DNA of 64,000 nt, from contig CANMWG010000001.1 of the NCBI GenBank assembly GCA_947501555.1, positions 310,001 to 374,000 on the forward strand, read 5' to 3'. Shown here piece after piece: positions 47,982 to 57,756 of the stretch. Both the position numbers and the translations under genes were made by a program. The notes beneath the pieces are model-generated. The model saw nothing but the letters and a program-made list of their open reading frames with translations. It ran no database searches and was not told where the DNA came from. The stretch comes from an uncultured Paracoccaceae bacterium (GTDB lineage Bacteria; Pseudomonadota; Alphaproteobacteria; Rhodobacterales; Rhodobacteraceae). Numbering within the stretch: position 1 is the stretch's first letter; each line of letters starts with the position of its first letter.

Positions 47982-49232
47982 ATGACGTTTTCCGGATTTC
48001 GGGTCATCAAAGAAGCCTTGACCGGTCATCGCGGTTGGGGGCCGCTGTGGCGCACGCCGGACCCGCAGCCGGAGTATGACATCATCATCATCGGCGGTGG
48101 TGGCCATGGTCTTGCGACGGCCTATAATTTGGCGAGAACTTACGGAAAACAGCGGATCGCAGTTTTGGAAAAGGGCTGGCTGGGCTCGGGTAATATTGGC
48201 CGGAACACGACGATCATCCGCTCGAATTACTTGCTGCCGGGCAACCAACCTTTCTATGAGCTGTCGATGAAGCTGTGGGAAAACCAAGAGCAGGATCTGA
48301 ACTTCAATTCGATGGTGTCGCAGCGCACGATCCTCAATCTGTTCCATTCCGACGGTCAACGCGATGCCTACCGGCGGCGCGGCAATACGATGCATCTGAC
48401 GGGGGCAGGCGGGACGTTGCTTGGGGCGGATGAGCTGCGCCAGATTGCCCCTTACCTGAACTTCGACAACGCGCGCTTTCCGATCAAGGGCGCCTTGCGC
48501 CAGGAGCGGGCAGGCACCGCCCGTCATGATGGGGTGGCCTGGGGCTATGCGCGCGCGGCGGATCGGTTGGGTGTGGATATCATTCAGAACTGCGAGGTCA
48601 CCGGTTTTGAAATCGAACAGGGTCGCGTGACGGGTGTTGAAACCAGCCGTGGCTGCATTGGTGCTGCGAAAGTTGGCGTTGCGGTGGCCGGGTCAACCAG
48701 CCGGGTGATGCAGATGGCGGGGTTGCGTTTGCCCATCGAAAGCCATGTGCTGCAAGCCTTTGTATCCGAGGGGCTAAAGCCAACTGTTCCCGGTGTCATC
48801 ACCTTTGGCGCAGGCCATTTCTATGTCAGCCAATCCGACAAAGGCGGGTTGGTTTTTGGCGGCGATATCGACGGCTATAATTCATACGCCCAACGGGGCA
48901 ACTTGCCAGTTGTTGAGGACGTCATTGAGGGCGGCATGGCGATCATGCCCATGATCGGTCGTGCGCGCCTGCTGCGGTCATGGGGTGGGATCATGGACAT
49001 GTCCATGGATGGCTCGCCCATTATCGACCGCACGCCAATTGAGGGTCTCTATCTGAATGCGGGCTGGTGTTACGGCGGGTTCAAGGCGACGCCCGCGTCA
49101 GGCCGCGTTTTTGCGCATTTGCTCGCCACCGACACCCCACATGAAACGGCCACCGCCTTTCGTCTGGACCGCTTCGCGCGGGGCTATGTTATCGATGAAA
49201 AAGGGGCGGGCGCGCAGCCCAATCTGCACTGA
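47982..49232 (+). CDS. mgdA: N-methylglutamate dehydrogenase subunit A (sarcosine oxidase beta-like)
   Basis: FAD-dependent SoxB-like: YDIIIIGGGGHGLATAYNLARTYG, KGWLGSGNIGRNTTIIRSNYL; assigned to Mgd by context with gmaS/mgs. Confidence 0.78.
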   Translation: MTFSGFRVIKEALTGHRGWGPLWRTPDPQPEYDIIIIGGGGHGLATAYNLARTYGKQRIAVLEKGWLGSGNIGRNTTIIRSNYLLPGNQPFYELSMKLWENQEQDLNFNSMVSQRTILNLFHSDGQRDAYRRRGNTMHLTGAGGTLLGADELRQIAPYLNFDNARFPIKGALRQERAGTARHDGVAWGYARAADRLGVDIIQNCEVTGFEIEQGRVTGVETSRGCIGAAKVGVAVAGSTSRVMQMAGLRLPIESHVLQAFVSEGLKPTVPGVITFGAGHFYVSQSDKGGLVFGGDIDGYNSYAQRGNLPVVEDVIEGGMAIMPMIGRARLLRSWGGIMDMSMDGSPIIDRTPIEGLYLNAGWCYGGFKATPASGRVFAHLLATDTPHETATAFRLDRFARGYVIDEKGAGAQPNLH

Positions 49233-49241
49233 GGCTATGTT

Positions 49242-49526
49242 ATGTTGATCCCCCACCCTTTACTTGGTCCGCGTGATGCACAGGAATTCACCTATCTGGG
49301 TGATGCATCCTTGCTGTCCCGTCCGGACCCAGATGCCCCTGATGCAGTGGATGCGTTTTGCGACTATGTGTTTCTGCGCGACAATCCGGCTGGCGTGCAC
49401 AAAGAGCTTTGGTACCACGAACAAGGTGACCGGTCTTGGCTGGTCGTAATCCGCAATACTGTCACACATGAGGTTTTGGGTGCGGAACTGGCCACGGATG
49501 TTATGCGCGCAAAGGGGGCCACATGA
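49242..49526 (+). CDS. mgdB: N-methylglutamate dehydrogenase subunit B (sarcosine oxidase delta-like)
   Basis: SoxD-like: CPxCGxR equivalent replaced, YVFLRDNPAGVHKELWYHEQGDRSWLVVIRNTVTHEV. Confidence 0.8.
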   Translation: MLIPHPLLGPRDAQEFTYLGDASLLSRPDPDAPDAVDAFCDYVFLRDNPAGVHKELWYHEQGDRSWLVVIRNTVTHEVLGAELATDVMRAKGAT

Positions 49527-52453
49527 CCCGTTTGTCAGGCGGTCTGATCGATCGCAGCGCGCCGCTGAATTTCACCTTTAATGGCAAGTCTTATCAAGGG
49601 TTTGCAGGGGATACGCTGGCCTCAGCCTTGTTTGCTAATGGCGTGCGTTTGGTGGGGCGATCGTTTAAGTATCACCGTCCGCGGGGTATCGTTTCTGCCG
49701 GATCAGAAGAGCCCAATGGGTTGGTTACACTTGGGCATGGCGCGCGGCAGACGCCCAACACCCGGGCGACGATGGTGCCGCTTTTCGAGGGGTTAGAGGC
49801 CCGTAGTCAGAACCATATCGGCCCTTTGGGGTTTGATATGATGGCGGTGAATGATTTGGCCGCTCCGCTGTTGTCGGCGGGGTTCTATTACAAGACGTTC
49901 ATGTGGCCAAAAGCCTTTTGGGAAAAGCTCTATGAGCCTGCAATCCGTCGCGCCGCGGGTCTTGGTGCCTTGTCGGGCCAGCCTGATCCGGATGAGTATG
50001 ACCGCGGCTATTTGCATCCTGATGTGCTGATTATTGGAGCCGGGGCTGCTGGTCTGATTGCCGCGCTTTTGGCTGGTCGTGCAGGTGTTGATGTCGTGCT
50101 CGCAGATGAAGATGCCCGGATGGGTGGCCGCTTGTTGGCTGAAGGCGGGGTGTTGAACGATACGCCAGCCCCTGATTGGGTCGCAGGTGTTTTGGCAGAA
50201 TTGGCCAGCTTGCCCAATGTCCGTTTGATGCCGCGGACGACTGTTTTTGGTGTCTATGATCATGGTATTTTCGGCGCGGTGGAGCAGGGAGCTGACCCGC
50301 TGATCGGTCCGCGCGAAACGCTGTGGCGGATCACTGCGAAACAGGCGATCTTGGCTTCCGGCGCGACGGAGCGGCATATACCTTTTGCCAATAACGACCG
50401 CCCGGGCATTCTGTTGTCGGGGGCTATGCGCGCCTATGCCAACCGCTGGGCTGTGACCCCGCAAGGGGCAGCGACTGACCGCATCGCGATCTTTACCAAC
50501 AATGATGATGGGCACCGGACAGCGTTGGCCTTGCGGGCTTTGGGCCAACCGGTTTTTGCCGTCATCGACACGCGCAATGATGCACGCAGTTTGGGTGATT
50601 ATACCACCCACGAAGGCGCGGTTGTCAGCGATACGATGGGCCGCAAAGGGTTGCGCGCGATTGAGGTCACCCAAGGGGATAGATCCACTTGGTATGAATG
50701 TGGGGTTCTGGGCGTCTCGGGCGGCTGGAACCCAAATGTGCATCTGGCCTCGCACCATCGCGGCAGACCCCATTGGGATGAAAACCGGCTGTGCTTTTTG
50801 TCTGAAGATGCCCCGCAGGGGCTGCATATTGCCGGTGCCGCAGCAGGGCAGGGCAGCACCGAGGCGGCATTGAAAAGCGGGTTATCGGCTGCAAGGGCAG
50901 CTTTGAAAACGCTTGGTGTGAAGGTTCCAAGGATGACGCTGCCGCAGGCCAATTCCGAACCCGATCAAATCAGCGCGTTTTGGCATGTCCCCAGTCGCAG
51001 CCGGGCTTGGGTGGATTTGCAGAACGATGTCACCGTCAAAGACCTGAAACTGGCGCATCAGGAAAACATGGCGCCCGTTGAACATCTGAAACGCTGGACG
51101 ACGCTTGGGATGGCCACGGATCAGGGAAAAACCGCGAATGTGACTGCCCTTGCCGTGATGGCCGAACTGACCGGCAAGACCATCCCGGAAACCGGAACGA
51201 CGATTTTTCGTCCACCTTATACGCCTGTGTCCCTGGGCGTTTTGGGTGGGGGTGACACGGGGGTTCACTTTCGCCCCCGCAGGTTGACCCCCACCCACCA
51301 TTGGGCCGACGCGCGTGGCGCTGTCTTTGTTGAGGCAGGGGCCTGGATGCGTGCCCAGTACTACCCCACACCCGGCGAGACCCACTGGCGCGAGACGGTC
51401 GACCGCGAGGCGGCAGCGGTCCGCGCGGGTGTTGGTATTTGCGACGTCACCACATTGGGCAAGATCGATGTGCAGGGGGCGGATGCGGGCGCTTTTTTGG
51501 ACCGGATCTACGCCAATATGATGGGCACGCTGAAGCCCGGCAAGGTCCGCTATGGGTTGATGCTGCGCGAGGATGGGCAGCTTTATGATGACGGCACCTG
51601 TGCGTGTCTGGCCGAGGGGCATTACGTGGTCACCACGACCACAGCCAATGCCGGATTAGTCCTGCAACGGATGGAATTTGCGAGCCAATGTCTATGGCCT
51701 GAATTGGATGTCTCGCTGATCTCAACCACTGACGCTTGGGCGCAAATCGCCATCGCCGGTCCGAAGTCCCGCGAGCTGCTGGCCCGTTTTGTGGATGATT
51801 TTGATCTGTCGAATGACGCATTCCCGTTTATGGGCTGTGCCGCATTGACCATTTGCAAGGGACTGCGGGCCCGGCTTTTCCGGATCAGCTTTTCCGGTGA
51901 ACTGGCTTATGAGCTTGCGGTGCCTGCCCGCTATGGCCATGCGGTGATGGCGCGGTTGATGGAGGAGGGCGCCGATCTGGGCGTCACCCCTTATGGCACC
52001 GAAGCTTTGGGCGTGCTGCGAATTGAAAAGGGCCATGCCACAGCCAATGAGATCACCGGTCAGACGACGGCGGCCATGTTGGGACTGGGCCGGATGGTGT
52101 CTGCGAAGAAGGATTCCATTGGTGCGGTGATGTCGCGGCGCGAAGGGCTGGTGGATGAGACACGCAGGCTTGTCGGGTTTGTGCCCGTTGATGCGGATGA
52201 TCCGGTTGTCGCGGGGGCGCATTTGTTTGCACCCGACGCCCCGCAGGACCTCGCGCATGATCAGGGCTGGATTACCTCTGCCTGCTATTCGCCACATGTA
52301 GGTAGCATGATCGGGTTGGGCTACATTGAAAGTGGTGCCGACCGGACGGGGGAAGAGGTGATCGCAGCCAATCCGCTTGAAGGGCAGCATATCCGGATGA
52401 AGATCACCTCTGCCCATTTTGTTGATCCAGAAGGGGAGCGTTTGCGTGACTGA
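49523..52453 (+). CDS. mgdC: N-methylglutamate dehydrogenase subunit C (sarcosine oxidase alpha-like)
   Basis: SoxA-like 976 aa: LNFTFNGKSYQGFAGDTLASALFANGVRLVGRSFKYHRPRGI, VLIIGAGAAGLIAALLAGRAG, C-terminal GcvT domain. Confidence 0.82.
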   Translation: MTRLSGGLIDRSAPLNFTFNGKSYQGFAGDTLASALFANGVRLVGRSFKYHRPRGIVSAGSEEPNGLVTLGHGARQTPNTRATMVPLFEGLEARSQNHIGPLGFDMMAVNDLAAPLLSAGFYYKTFMWPKAFWEKLYEPAIRRAAGLGALSGQPDPDEYDRGYLHPDVLIIGAGAAGLIAALLAGRAGVDVVLADEDARMGGRLLAEGGVLNDTPAPDWVAGVLAELASLPNVRLMPRTTVFGVYDHGIFGAVEQGADPLIGPRETLWRITAKQAILASGATERHIPFANNDRPGILLSGAMRAYANRWAVTPQGAATDRIAIFTNNDDGHRTALALRALGQPVFAVIDTRNDARSLGDYTTHEGAVVSDTMGRKGLRAIEVTQGDRSTWYECGVLGVSGGWNPNVHLASHHRGRPHWDENRLCFLSEDAPQGLHIAGAAAGQGSTEAALKSGLSAARAALKTLGVKVPRMTLPQANSEPDQISAFWHVPSRSRAWVDLQNDVTVKDLKLAHQENMAPVEHLKRWTTLGMATDQGKTANVTALAVMAELTGKTIPETGTTIFRPPYTPVSLGVLGGGDTGVHFRPRRLTPTHHWADARGAVFVEAGAWMRAQYYPTPGETHWRETVDREAAAVRAGVGICDVTTLGKIDVQGADAGAFLDRIYANMMGTLKPGKVRYGLMLREDGQLYDDGTCACLAEGHYVVTTTTANAGLVLQRMEFASQCLWPELDVSLISTTDAWAQIAIAGPKSRELLARFVDDFDLSNDAFPFMGCAALTICKGLRARLFRISFSGELAYELAVPARYGHAVMARLMEEGADLGVTPYGTEALGVLRIEKGHATANEITGQTTAAMLGLGRMVSAKKDSIGAVMSRREGLVDETRRLVGFVPVDADDPVVAGAHLFAPDAPQDLAHDQGWITSACYSPHVGSMIGLGYIESGADRTGEEVIAANPLEGQHIRMKITSAHFVDPEGERLRD

Positions 52454-52994
52454 TTTGATCCCCATCACCGCGTTGGGCACGGCAGCGGCTGAAACGACCC
52501 GGATCGGCCAATATGAATTGCATGAAAACACAGGGCTGGCCTTGGCATCACTGTCTTGCGCAGATGATGTGAAACCTTTTGGTCTGGCGCTGCCGGAGCC
52601 CGGCAAAATGACCCAAGATCCGCAGAGGCGGTCTGCGATTTGGATGGGCCAGGGCTTATGGTTGATCGCAGCGCAAGATCAGGCTGACAGCGACTTTGCG
52701 CACAGTTTGGGCGAGGAGCTTGGGCCGACATTTGCTGCAAAAATCACCGAACAGACTGATGCTTGGGTGGCTTTTGACATCAAAGCGACCAGCGAAGGGG
52801 ACATTCAAGCCGTTCTAGAACGATTGGTGAATTTGCCGTTTTCCGCCACTGGCCCGGGTTGCGCTGTCCGCACGCTTGTCCATCACCTGAGCGTCTTTAT
52901 TTTGCGCCCGAATCGCCAAGAAATTACTTTCTTGGGGTTGCGTTCCTACGCTGAAAGCCTTCACCACGTGCTGGAAGCATCCCTTCGAAAATGA
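52446..52994 (+). CDS. mgdD: N-methylglutamate dehydrogenase subunit D (sarcosine oxidase gamma-like)
   Basis: SoxG-like, GTG start at 52446 overlapping mgdC; AVRTLVHHLSVFILRPNRQEITFLGLRSYAESLHHVLEAS. Confidence 0.75.
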   Translation: MTDLIPITALGTAAAETTRIGQYELHENTGLALASLSCADDVKPFGLALPEPGKMTQDPQRRSAIWMGQGLWLIAAQDQADSDFAHSLGEELGPTFAAKITEQTDAWVAFDIKATSEGDIQAVLERLVNLPFSATGPGCAVRTLVHHLSVFILRPNRQEITFLGLRSYAESLHHVLEASLRK

Positions 52995-53034
52995 CATGCC
53001 TATCGAACCCTCCCTCTAACACAACGGACCCATC

Positions 53035-53919
53035 ATGAACCGCTATTGCTTGACCGTGACATGCCTGCGCGCGCGCGGCATTATATCTGCAATCTCGACC
53101 TATCTTGCTGAAAAGGGCTGCAACATCACAGCCAGTCATCAGTTTGATGACCCCGATACAAGCCAGTTTTTCACCCGGTTAAGCTTTACCTCCGAGGAAG
53201 GTGTTGGGCTAGCCGAGTTGGAGCAGGATTTCGCTGCAGTGGCTGCAGGTCACGCGATGGATTTTGCCTTTCATGATGACGCGACCAAGATGAAGGTTGT
53301 GATCATGGTCAGCCGCTTCGGCCATTGCTTGAATGACCTTTTGTATCGCGCCCGTATTGGTGCATTGCCGATTGAAATTGTCGCGGTGATTTCCAATCAT
53401 ATGGACTACCAAAAGCAGGTCGTGAACGCGGATATTCCCTATCACTGCATCAAGGTGACCAAAGAGAATAAACCGGAAGCGGAAGCTGCCATTATGGCGG
53501 TTGTTGAGGAGGCGGGCGCCGAGCTGATCGTCCTGGCCCGCTATATGCAGATTTTGTCTGACGAGATGTGCCAGAAAATGTCGGGCCGGATCATCAATAT
53601 TCACCACTCTTTCCTGCCGAGCTTTAAAGGGGCCGCCCCTTACAAACAGGCCTTTGCCAAGGGTGTGAAGCTGATCGGCGCAACCTCGCATTATGTGACG
53701 GCTGATCTGGACGAGGGGCCGATCATTGAACAGGATATTGTGCGCGTCAGCCATGCACAGAGCGCGGATGACTATGTGTCATTAGGCCGCGATGTGGAAA
53801 GCCAGGTACTGTCCCGCGCAATCCATGCCCATGTGCACCACCGCGTCTTCGTTAACGGATCAAAGACAGTGGTCTTTCCCGCGCCCCCAGGCAGCTACAG
53901 TTCCGAGCGTATGGGGTAG
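53035..53919 (+). CDS. purU: Formyltetrahydrofolate deformylase
   Basis: ACT domain then GART-like domain: VSRFGHCLNDLLYR, LARYMQILSDEMCQKMSGRIINIHHSFLPSFKGAAPYKQAFAKGVKLIGATSHYVTADLDEGPIIEQ. Confidence 0.95.
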   Translation: MNRYCLTVTCLRARGIISAISTYLAEKGCNITASHQFDDPDTSQFFTRLSFTSEEGVGLAELEQDFAAVAAGHAMDFAFHDDATKMKVVIMVSRFGHCLNDLLYRARIGALPIEIVAVISNHMDYQKQVVNADIPYHCIKVTKENKPEAEAAIMAVVEEAGAELIVLARYMQILSDEMCQKMSGRIINIHHSFLPSFKGAAPYKQAFAKGVKLIGATSHYVTADLDEGPIIEQDIVRVSHAQSADDYVSLGRDVESQVLSRAIHAHVHHRVFVNGSKTVVFPAPPGSYSSERMG

Positions 53920-53926
53920 GACCCAG

Positions 53927-53951
53927 GAGGATAGGCGATCCGTCTATCCTC
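53927..53951 (+). terminator. Hairpin downstream of purU
   Basis: GAGGATAG-gcgatccgt-CTATCCTC perfect 8-bp stem; weak T-richness downstream. Confidence 0.5.
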
Positions 53952-54033
53952 AATAATTGCTGTTTCTACTTTTTGATGGGATTGATCTACATTTGCATTC
54001 CAGCAAGTGTATCAACCCAGATGAGGTGGAAAT

Positions 54034-54252
54034 ATGGATCCCAGAGATGAGGCGGCTGATGACTATGACGCAATTGCATCCGAGTTGGAGCGTGCTGCAG
54101 CGCATGCGCGCGTCTCAGCTCAGCATTTTCGGGATCGCAACATTCCATCTGCCGGTGCACATACCGTGGCACTGCTTGGCCACTTAGAGGTCGCTAAAGA
54201 GCTCTTGGCGACCCGGGCAAAGATTGCTGCCAAAGTCGCGACGTTATCTTAG
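54034..54252 (+). CDS. Small uncharacterised 72-aa helical protein
   Basis: MDPRDEAADDYDAIASELERAAAHARVSAQHFRDRNIPSAGAHTVALLGHLEVAKELLATRAKIAAKVATLS; AGGTGG before ATG. Confidence 0.55.
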   Translation: MDPRDEAADDYDAIASELERAAAHARVSAQHFRDRNIPSAGAHTVALLGHLEVAKELLATRAKIAAKVATLS

Positions 54253-54335
54253 GGCTTTCAACGCTGCTTTGGCTTACACCGGCGGGCCGGATCTGCAACG
54301 TACCGGTTAGGCTCTGAGATTATCTGAGAAGCGCC

Positions 54336-55973
54336 TTAGTTTCCGGCGCCTTCCATTTTGCGCGCCGCTGTCACACCTTCAAGCCAGCCGATTTTCATCT
54401 CGGGGACCGAAGAGAGCAATAGGTCCGTATAGTCGTCAAAGGGCGGTGCCAGCACGTCGCTTTTGCTGCCATACCGCGCCAATTTGCCCAAATGCATCAC
54501 CGCAATGGAATCGGCGATTGCCCGCACCGTTGCAATGTCGTGGGTGATAAACAGATAAGCCACGTTTTCGCGCGCTTGCAGATCGAGCAAAAGTTTCAGG
54601 ATGCCATCGGCCACAAGCGGGTCAAGCGCGCTTGTCACCTCATCGCAGATGATCACCTTTGGGTTTGCTGCCAGTGCTCGCGCAATGCAGACCCGTTGTT
54701 TCTGCCCCCCTGAAAGCTCGGCCGGGTACCGCTTGGCCGTGTCTGCTGGCAGTTCGATCTTCTCAAGCAGGGCGGCGACCTGTTTGTCGCGTTCCTTGCC
54801 CTTGACGCCAAAATAGAATTCTAGTGGCCGCCCGATGATTGTTGCGACCGTTTGGCGTGGATTCATGGCTGTATCGGCCATCTGATAGATCATCTGGATA
54901 TCGCGCAAATCATCCACAGGGCGGTTTGCCTGCACCGGAGTGAGCGTCCGGCCTTCAAATGTGATCTGACCCGAAGAGGCGGGCAGAAGCCCTGTCAACA
55001 CGCGTGCGAGCGTCGATTTTCCTGATCCACTTTCCCCCACAACGGCTAAGGTTTGCCCGGCGAAAATGTCGACTGATACATCGTGCAGCACCTTCGGCCC
55101 TTTACCGTATCCTGCAACGATATTTTGCATGCTGATCAGTGGCGTCTCTGTCTGGTCCTGCGCGGCGTGCGTGATGGATCGCACCGAGACGAGCGCTTTT
55201 GTATAGTCCTCCTGCGGGGCTTCGATGATCTGTTGTGTGCTGCCGTGTTCGACCTTTTTGCCGTTGCGCAGGACCATGATTTCATCCGCCACCTGCGCCA
55301 CAACAGCAAGGTCATGGGTGATATAAAGTGCGGCCACCCCGGTGAGCCGAATGGCGTTTTTAATCGCGGCCAAAACGTCAATCTGGGTTGTTACGTCAAG
55401 CGCGGTTGTCGGTTCGTCAAAGACAATCAGGTCAGGCTGAGGGCAGAGCGCCATCGCCGTCATGACCCGTTGCAATTGACCGCCCGACACCTGATGCGGG
55501 TAGCGGGAGCCAATGTTTTCTGGGTCTGGCAGGCTGAGGGCTTTGAACAGGTCGACGGCGCGTGCTTCGGCTTCGGCTTTGGTGGCAAGCCCATGTTCCA
55601 AAGTTGCCTCGATCACTTGATCGATCAAACGATGCGCCGGGTTGAAGCCTGCTGCCGCCGATTGCGAAACATAGCACACTTCGCGTCCGCGCAGTTGGTT
55701 TAGCCCTTGTCGGTTCAGCGTCAGGATATCGCGTCCGTTGACAAAAACTTCGCCGCCGGTGATTTCGACGCCGCCTCGGCCGTAGGCCAGCGATGACAGG
55801 CCGATCGTAGACTTGCCAGCCCCGGATTCACCGATGAGCCCCAGTACCTTGCCTTTTGCCAAAGTGGTTGAGACACTTTCGACGATGGTGATATCGCGCG
55901 CGGGTTTGCCCGGTTCACGCACCGATACGCCGATTTTCAGGTTCCGAATGTCAAGAAACGCGTCAGCTGTCAC
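54336..55973 (-). CDS. Dipeptide/oligopeptide-type ABC transporter ATP-binding protein (fused double ABC)
   Basis: Two ABC cassettes: GESGAGKST/VSGGQLQR and GESGSGKST/LSGGQKQR. Confidence 0.93.
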   Translation of the reverse strand: MTADAFLDIRNLKIGVSVREPGKPARDITIVESVSTTLAKGKVLGLIGESGAGKSTIGLSSLAYGRGGVEITGGEVFVNGRDILTLNRQGLNQLRGREVCYVSQSAAAGFNPAHRLIDQVIEATLEHGLATKAEAEARAVDLFKALSLPDPENIGSRYPHQVSGGQLQRVMTAMALCPQPDLIVFDEPTTALDVTTQIDVLAAIKNAIRLTGVAALYITHDLAVVAQVADEIMVLRNGKKVEHGSTQQIIEAPQEDYTKALVSVRSITHAAQDQTETPLISMQNIVAGYGKGPKVLHDVSVDIFAGQTLAVVGESGSGKSTLARVLTGLLPASSGQITFEGRTLTPVQANRPVDDLRDIQMIYQMADTAMNPRQTVATIIGRPLEFYFGVKGKERDKQVAALLEKIELPADTAKRYPAELSGGQKQRVCIARALAANPKVIICDEVTSALDPLVADGILKLLLDLQARENVAYLFITHDIATVRAIADSIAVMHLGKLARYGSKSDVLAPPFDDYTDLLLSSVPEMKIGWLEGVTAARKMEGAGN

Positions 55974-56796
55974 CCCGACCCCCTTTCAAATCTGTTGTAC
56001 GGTTCAAGATCCAATCGGCAATCAGATTGATTGAGATGGCCAGCACAGCAATAGCCCCCGCCGGAATCAAGGCCGCGGGAATACCGAAGATGATGCCGTC
56101 CTTGTTTTCTTTGACCATGCCGCCCCAATCCGCCTCGGGTGGTTGAATGCCCAGACCTAGAAAGGACAGTGCCGAAAGGAATAGCACAGCGAAAATGAAC
56201 CGAAGGCCCAATTCCGCGACCAGAGTGGATAGCGCGTTGGGCAGGATTTCACGGGTGATGATCCAGATACGGCCTTCGCCGCGTAGTTTGGCGGCTTCGA
56301 CGAAATCCATCACGTTGACATCGACAGCGACAGCGCGTGACAGGCGGAACACCCGCGTCGCATCCAGAATGCCCATCACGAAGATCAGCGTCACGATGTT
56401 CGCTGGCAGCACTGACAGCACAACCAAGGCGAAAATCAGCGTGGGGATCGACATCAGCAGATCGACGGATCGCGATAGCAATTGGTCTGACCAACCGCCG
56501 ATGACGGCGGCGAACATGCCCAGAAACGACCCAAGGGTGAATGATACCAGCGTTGCGAGGGCTGCGATTGTCAGCGTTGTGCGCGCGCCGTAGATCATTC
56601 TGGTCAAAAGATCGCGCCCAAGATTGTCGGTGCCCAACAGATGCTCGGACGACATTGGTTCCCAGACGTCCCCAACGATTTCGCTCATGCCATAAGGCGC
56701 GATCAGGGGGGCAAAGACAGCTGCCAGCACGAAAATGCTGGTCGCGATGATGCCAAGCCAGGCGCTGACGGGGATTGATTTGATATCCATTTCCAA
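55963..56796 (-). CDS. ABC transporter permease (DppC-like)
   Basis: HLLGTDNLGRDLLTRMIYGARTTL, ARLRGEGRIWIITREILPNAL-type EAA loop. Confidence 0.93.
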   Translation of the reverse strand: MEMDIKSIPVSAWLGIIATSIFVLAAVFAPLIAPYGMSEIVGDVWEPMSSEHLLGTDNLGRDLLTRMIYGARTTLTIAALATLVSFTLGSFLGMFAAVIGGWSDQLLSRSVDLLMSIPTLIFALVVLSVLPANIVTLIFVMGILDATRVFRLSRAVAVDVNVMDFVEAAKLRGEGRIWIITREILPNALSTLVAELGLRFIFAVLFLSALSFLGLGIQPPEADWGGMVKENKDGIIFGIPAALIPAGAIAVLAISINLIADWILNRTTDLKGGRGDS

Positions 56797-56798
56797 AC

Positions 56799-57755
56799 CT
56801 ATTTTGGATGCCGCAAGCGGGGATTTGACAGGACCGAGACGATATCGGCCACAAGGTTCAGACCGATATAGATCGCTGCGAAAACAAGGCCGCAGGCCTG
56901 CACCACGGGCACATCGCGTTTGGCGACGTGATCAACCAGATATTGCCCCATTCCTGGGTAGACAAAGATCACTTCAACTACCACGACGCCGACGATCAGA
57001 TAGGCGAGGTTCAACATCACCACGTTGACCACAGGCGACACGGCATTGGGCAGCGCGTGCTTCCAGATGATCTTGAACGCAGCCAACCCCTTTAGCTCGG
57101 CGGTTTCAATATAGGCCGATTGCATGACGTTCAGGATCGCCGCTCGTGTCATACGCATCATATGTGCCAGCACAACAAGGGTCAGCGTCACCGCAGGTAG
57201 GACGACCGCCTGCAACCTGTCACCGAAGGGCATGCCCTCATAGACGGTCGCCACGGTTGGAAACCAGCCTAGCTTGACCCCAAAGACCAAGATCAGCAGG
57301 TATCCGATGAAGAATTCGGGCAGGGAAATACAGGCGAGTGTCGCGCCGGAGATCATTTTGTCGGGCCAGCGATTTTTGAACCGAACGGCGATCAGGCCGA
57401 GCAAGATCGCGGTGGGCACGGACATCACCGCAGCAACAGTCGCCAAGAATAATGTGTTGCCCAGCCTGAGGCCAATCGCTTCGGATACGCTTTGTCCGCT
57501 TGTCAGCGCTGTCCCCAGATCGCCGGTGGCGATACCGGCCAGCCACGCGAAATAGCGGGTTATTGCAGGCTCATTCAGCCCCAATTCAGCCCGCAAATTG
57601 GCTAGACTTTCGGGTGTTGCGGATTGCCCGAGGATGGATTGAGCGACGTCACCGGGCAGGATTTGCGTCCCCACAAAAATCAGGATCGAAACCGCAAACA
57701 GCATCAGAATGCCCAGCGAAATTCGCTGGGCAATAAGTTTTAGCGCGAGGCTCAT
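56799..57755 (-). CDS. ABC transporter permease (DppB-like)
   Basis: GDLGTALTSGQSVSEAIGLRLGNTLFL, AELKGLAAFKIIWKHALPNAVSPVV EAA loop. Confidence 0.93.
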   Translation of the reverse strand: MSLALKLIAQRISLGILMLFAVSILIFVGTQILPGDVAQSILGQSATPESLANLRAELGLNEPAITRYFAWLAGIATGDLGTALTSGQSVSEAIGLRLGNTLFLATVAAVMSVPTAILLGLIAVRFKNRWPDKMISGATLACISLPEFFIGYLLILVFGVKLGWFPTVATVYEGMPFGDRLQAVVLPAVTLTLVVLAHMMRMTRAAILNVMQSAYIETAELKGLAAFKIIWKHALPNAVSPVVNVVMLNLAYLIVGVVVVEVIFVYPGMGQYLVDHVAKRDVPVVQACGLVFAAIYIGLNLVADIVSVLSNPRLRHPK

Positions 57756-57756
57756 A

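Noticed and set aside
49793-52606. Minus-strand ORFs of 344, 246 and 294 aa opposite mgdC
   Set aside because: Shadow ORFs of a well-supported 976-aa gene; rich in His/Arg/Gln and lacking recognisable domains
47982-52994. Calling the SoxBDAG-like genes a true sarcosine oxidase
   Set aside because: Possible by sequence alone, but linkage with gmaS-mgsCBA and dmm genes favours N-methylglutamate dehydrogenase; phylogeny would decide
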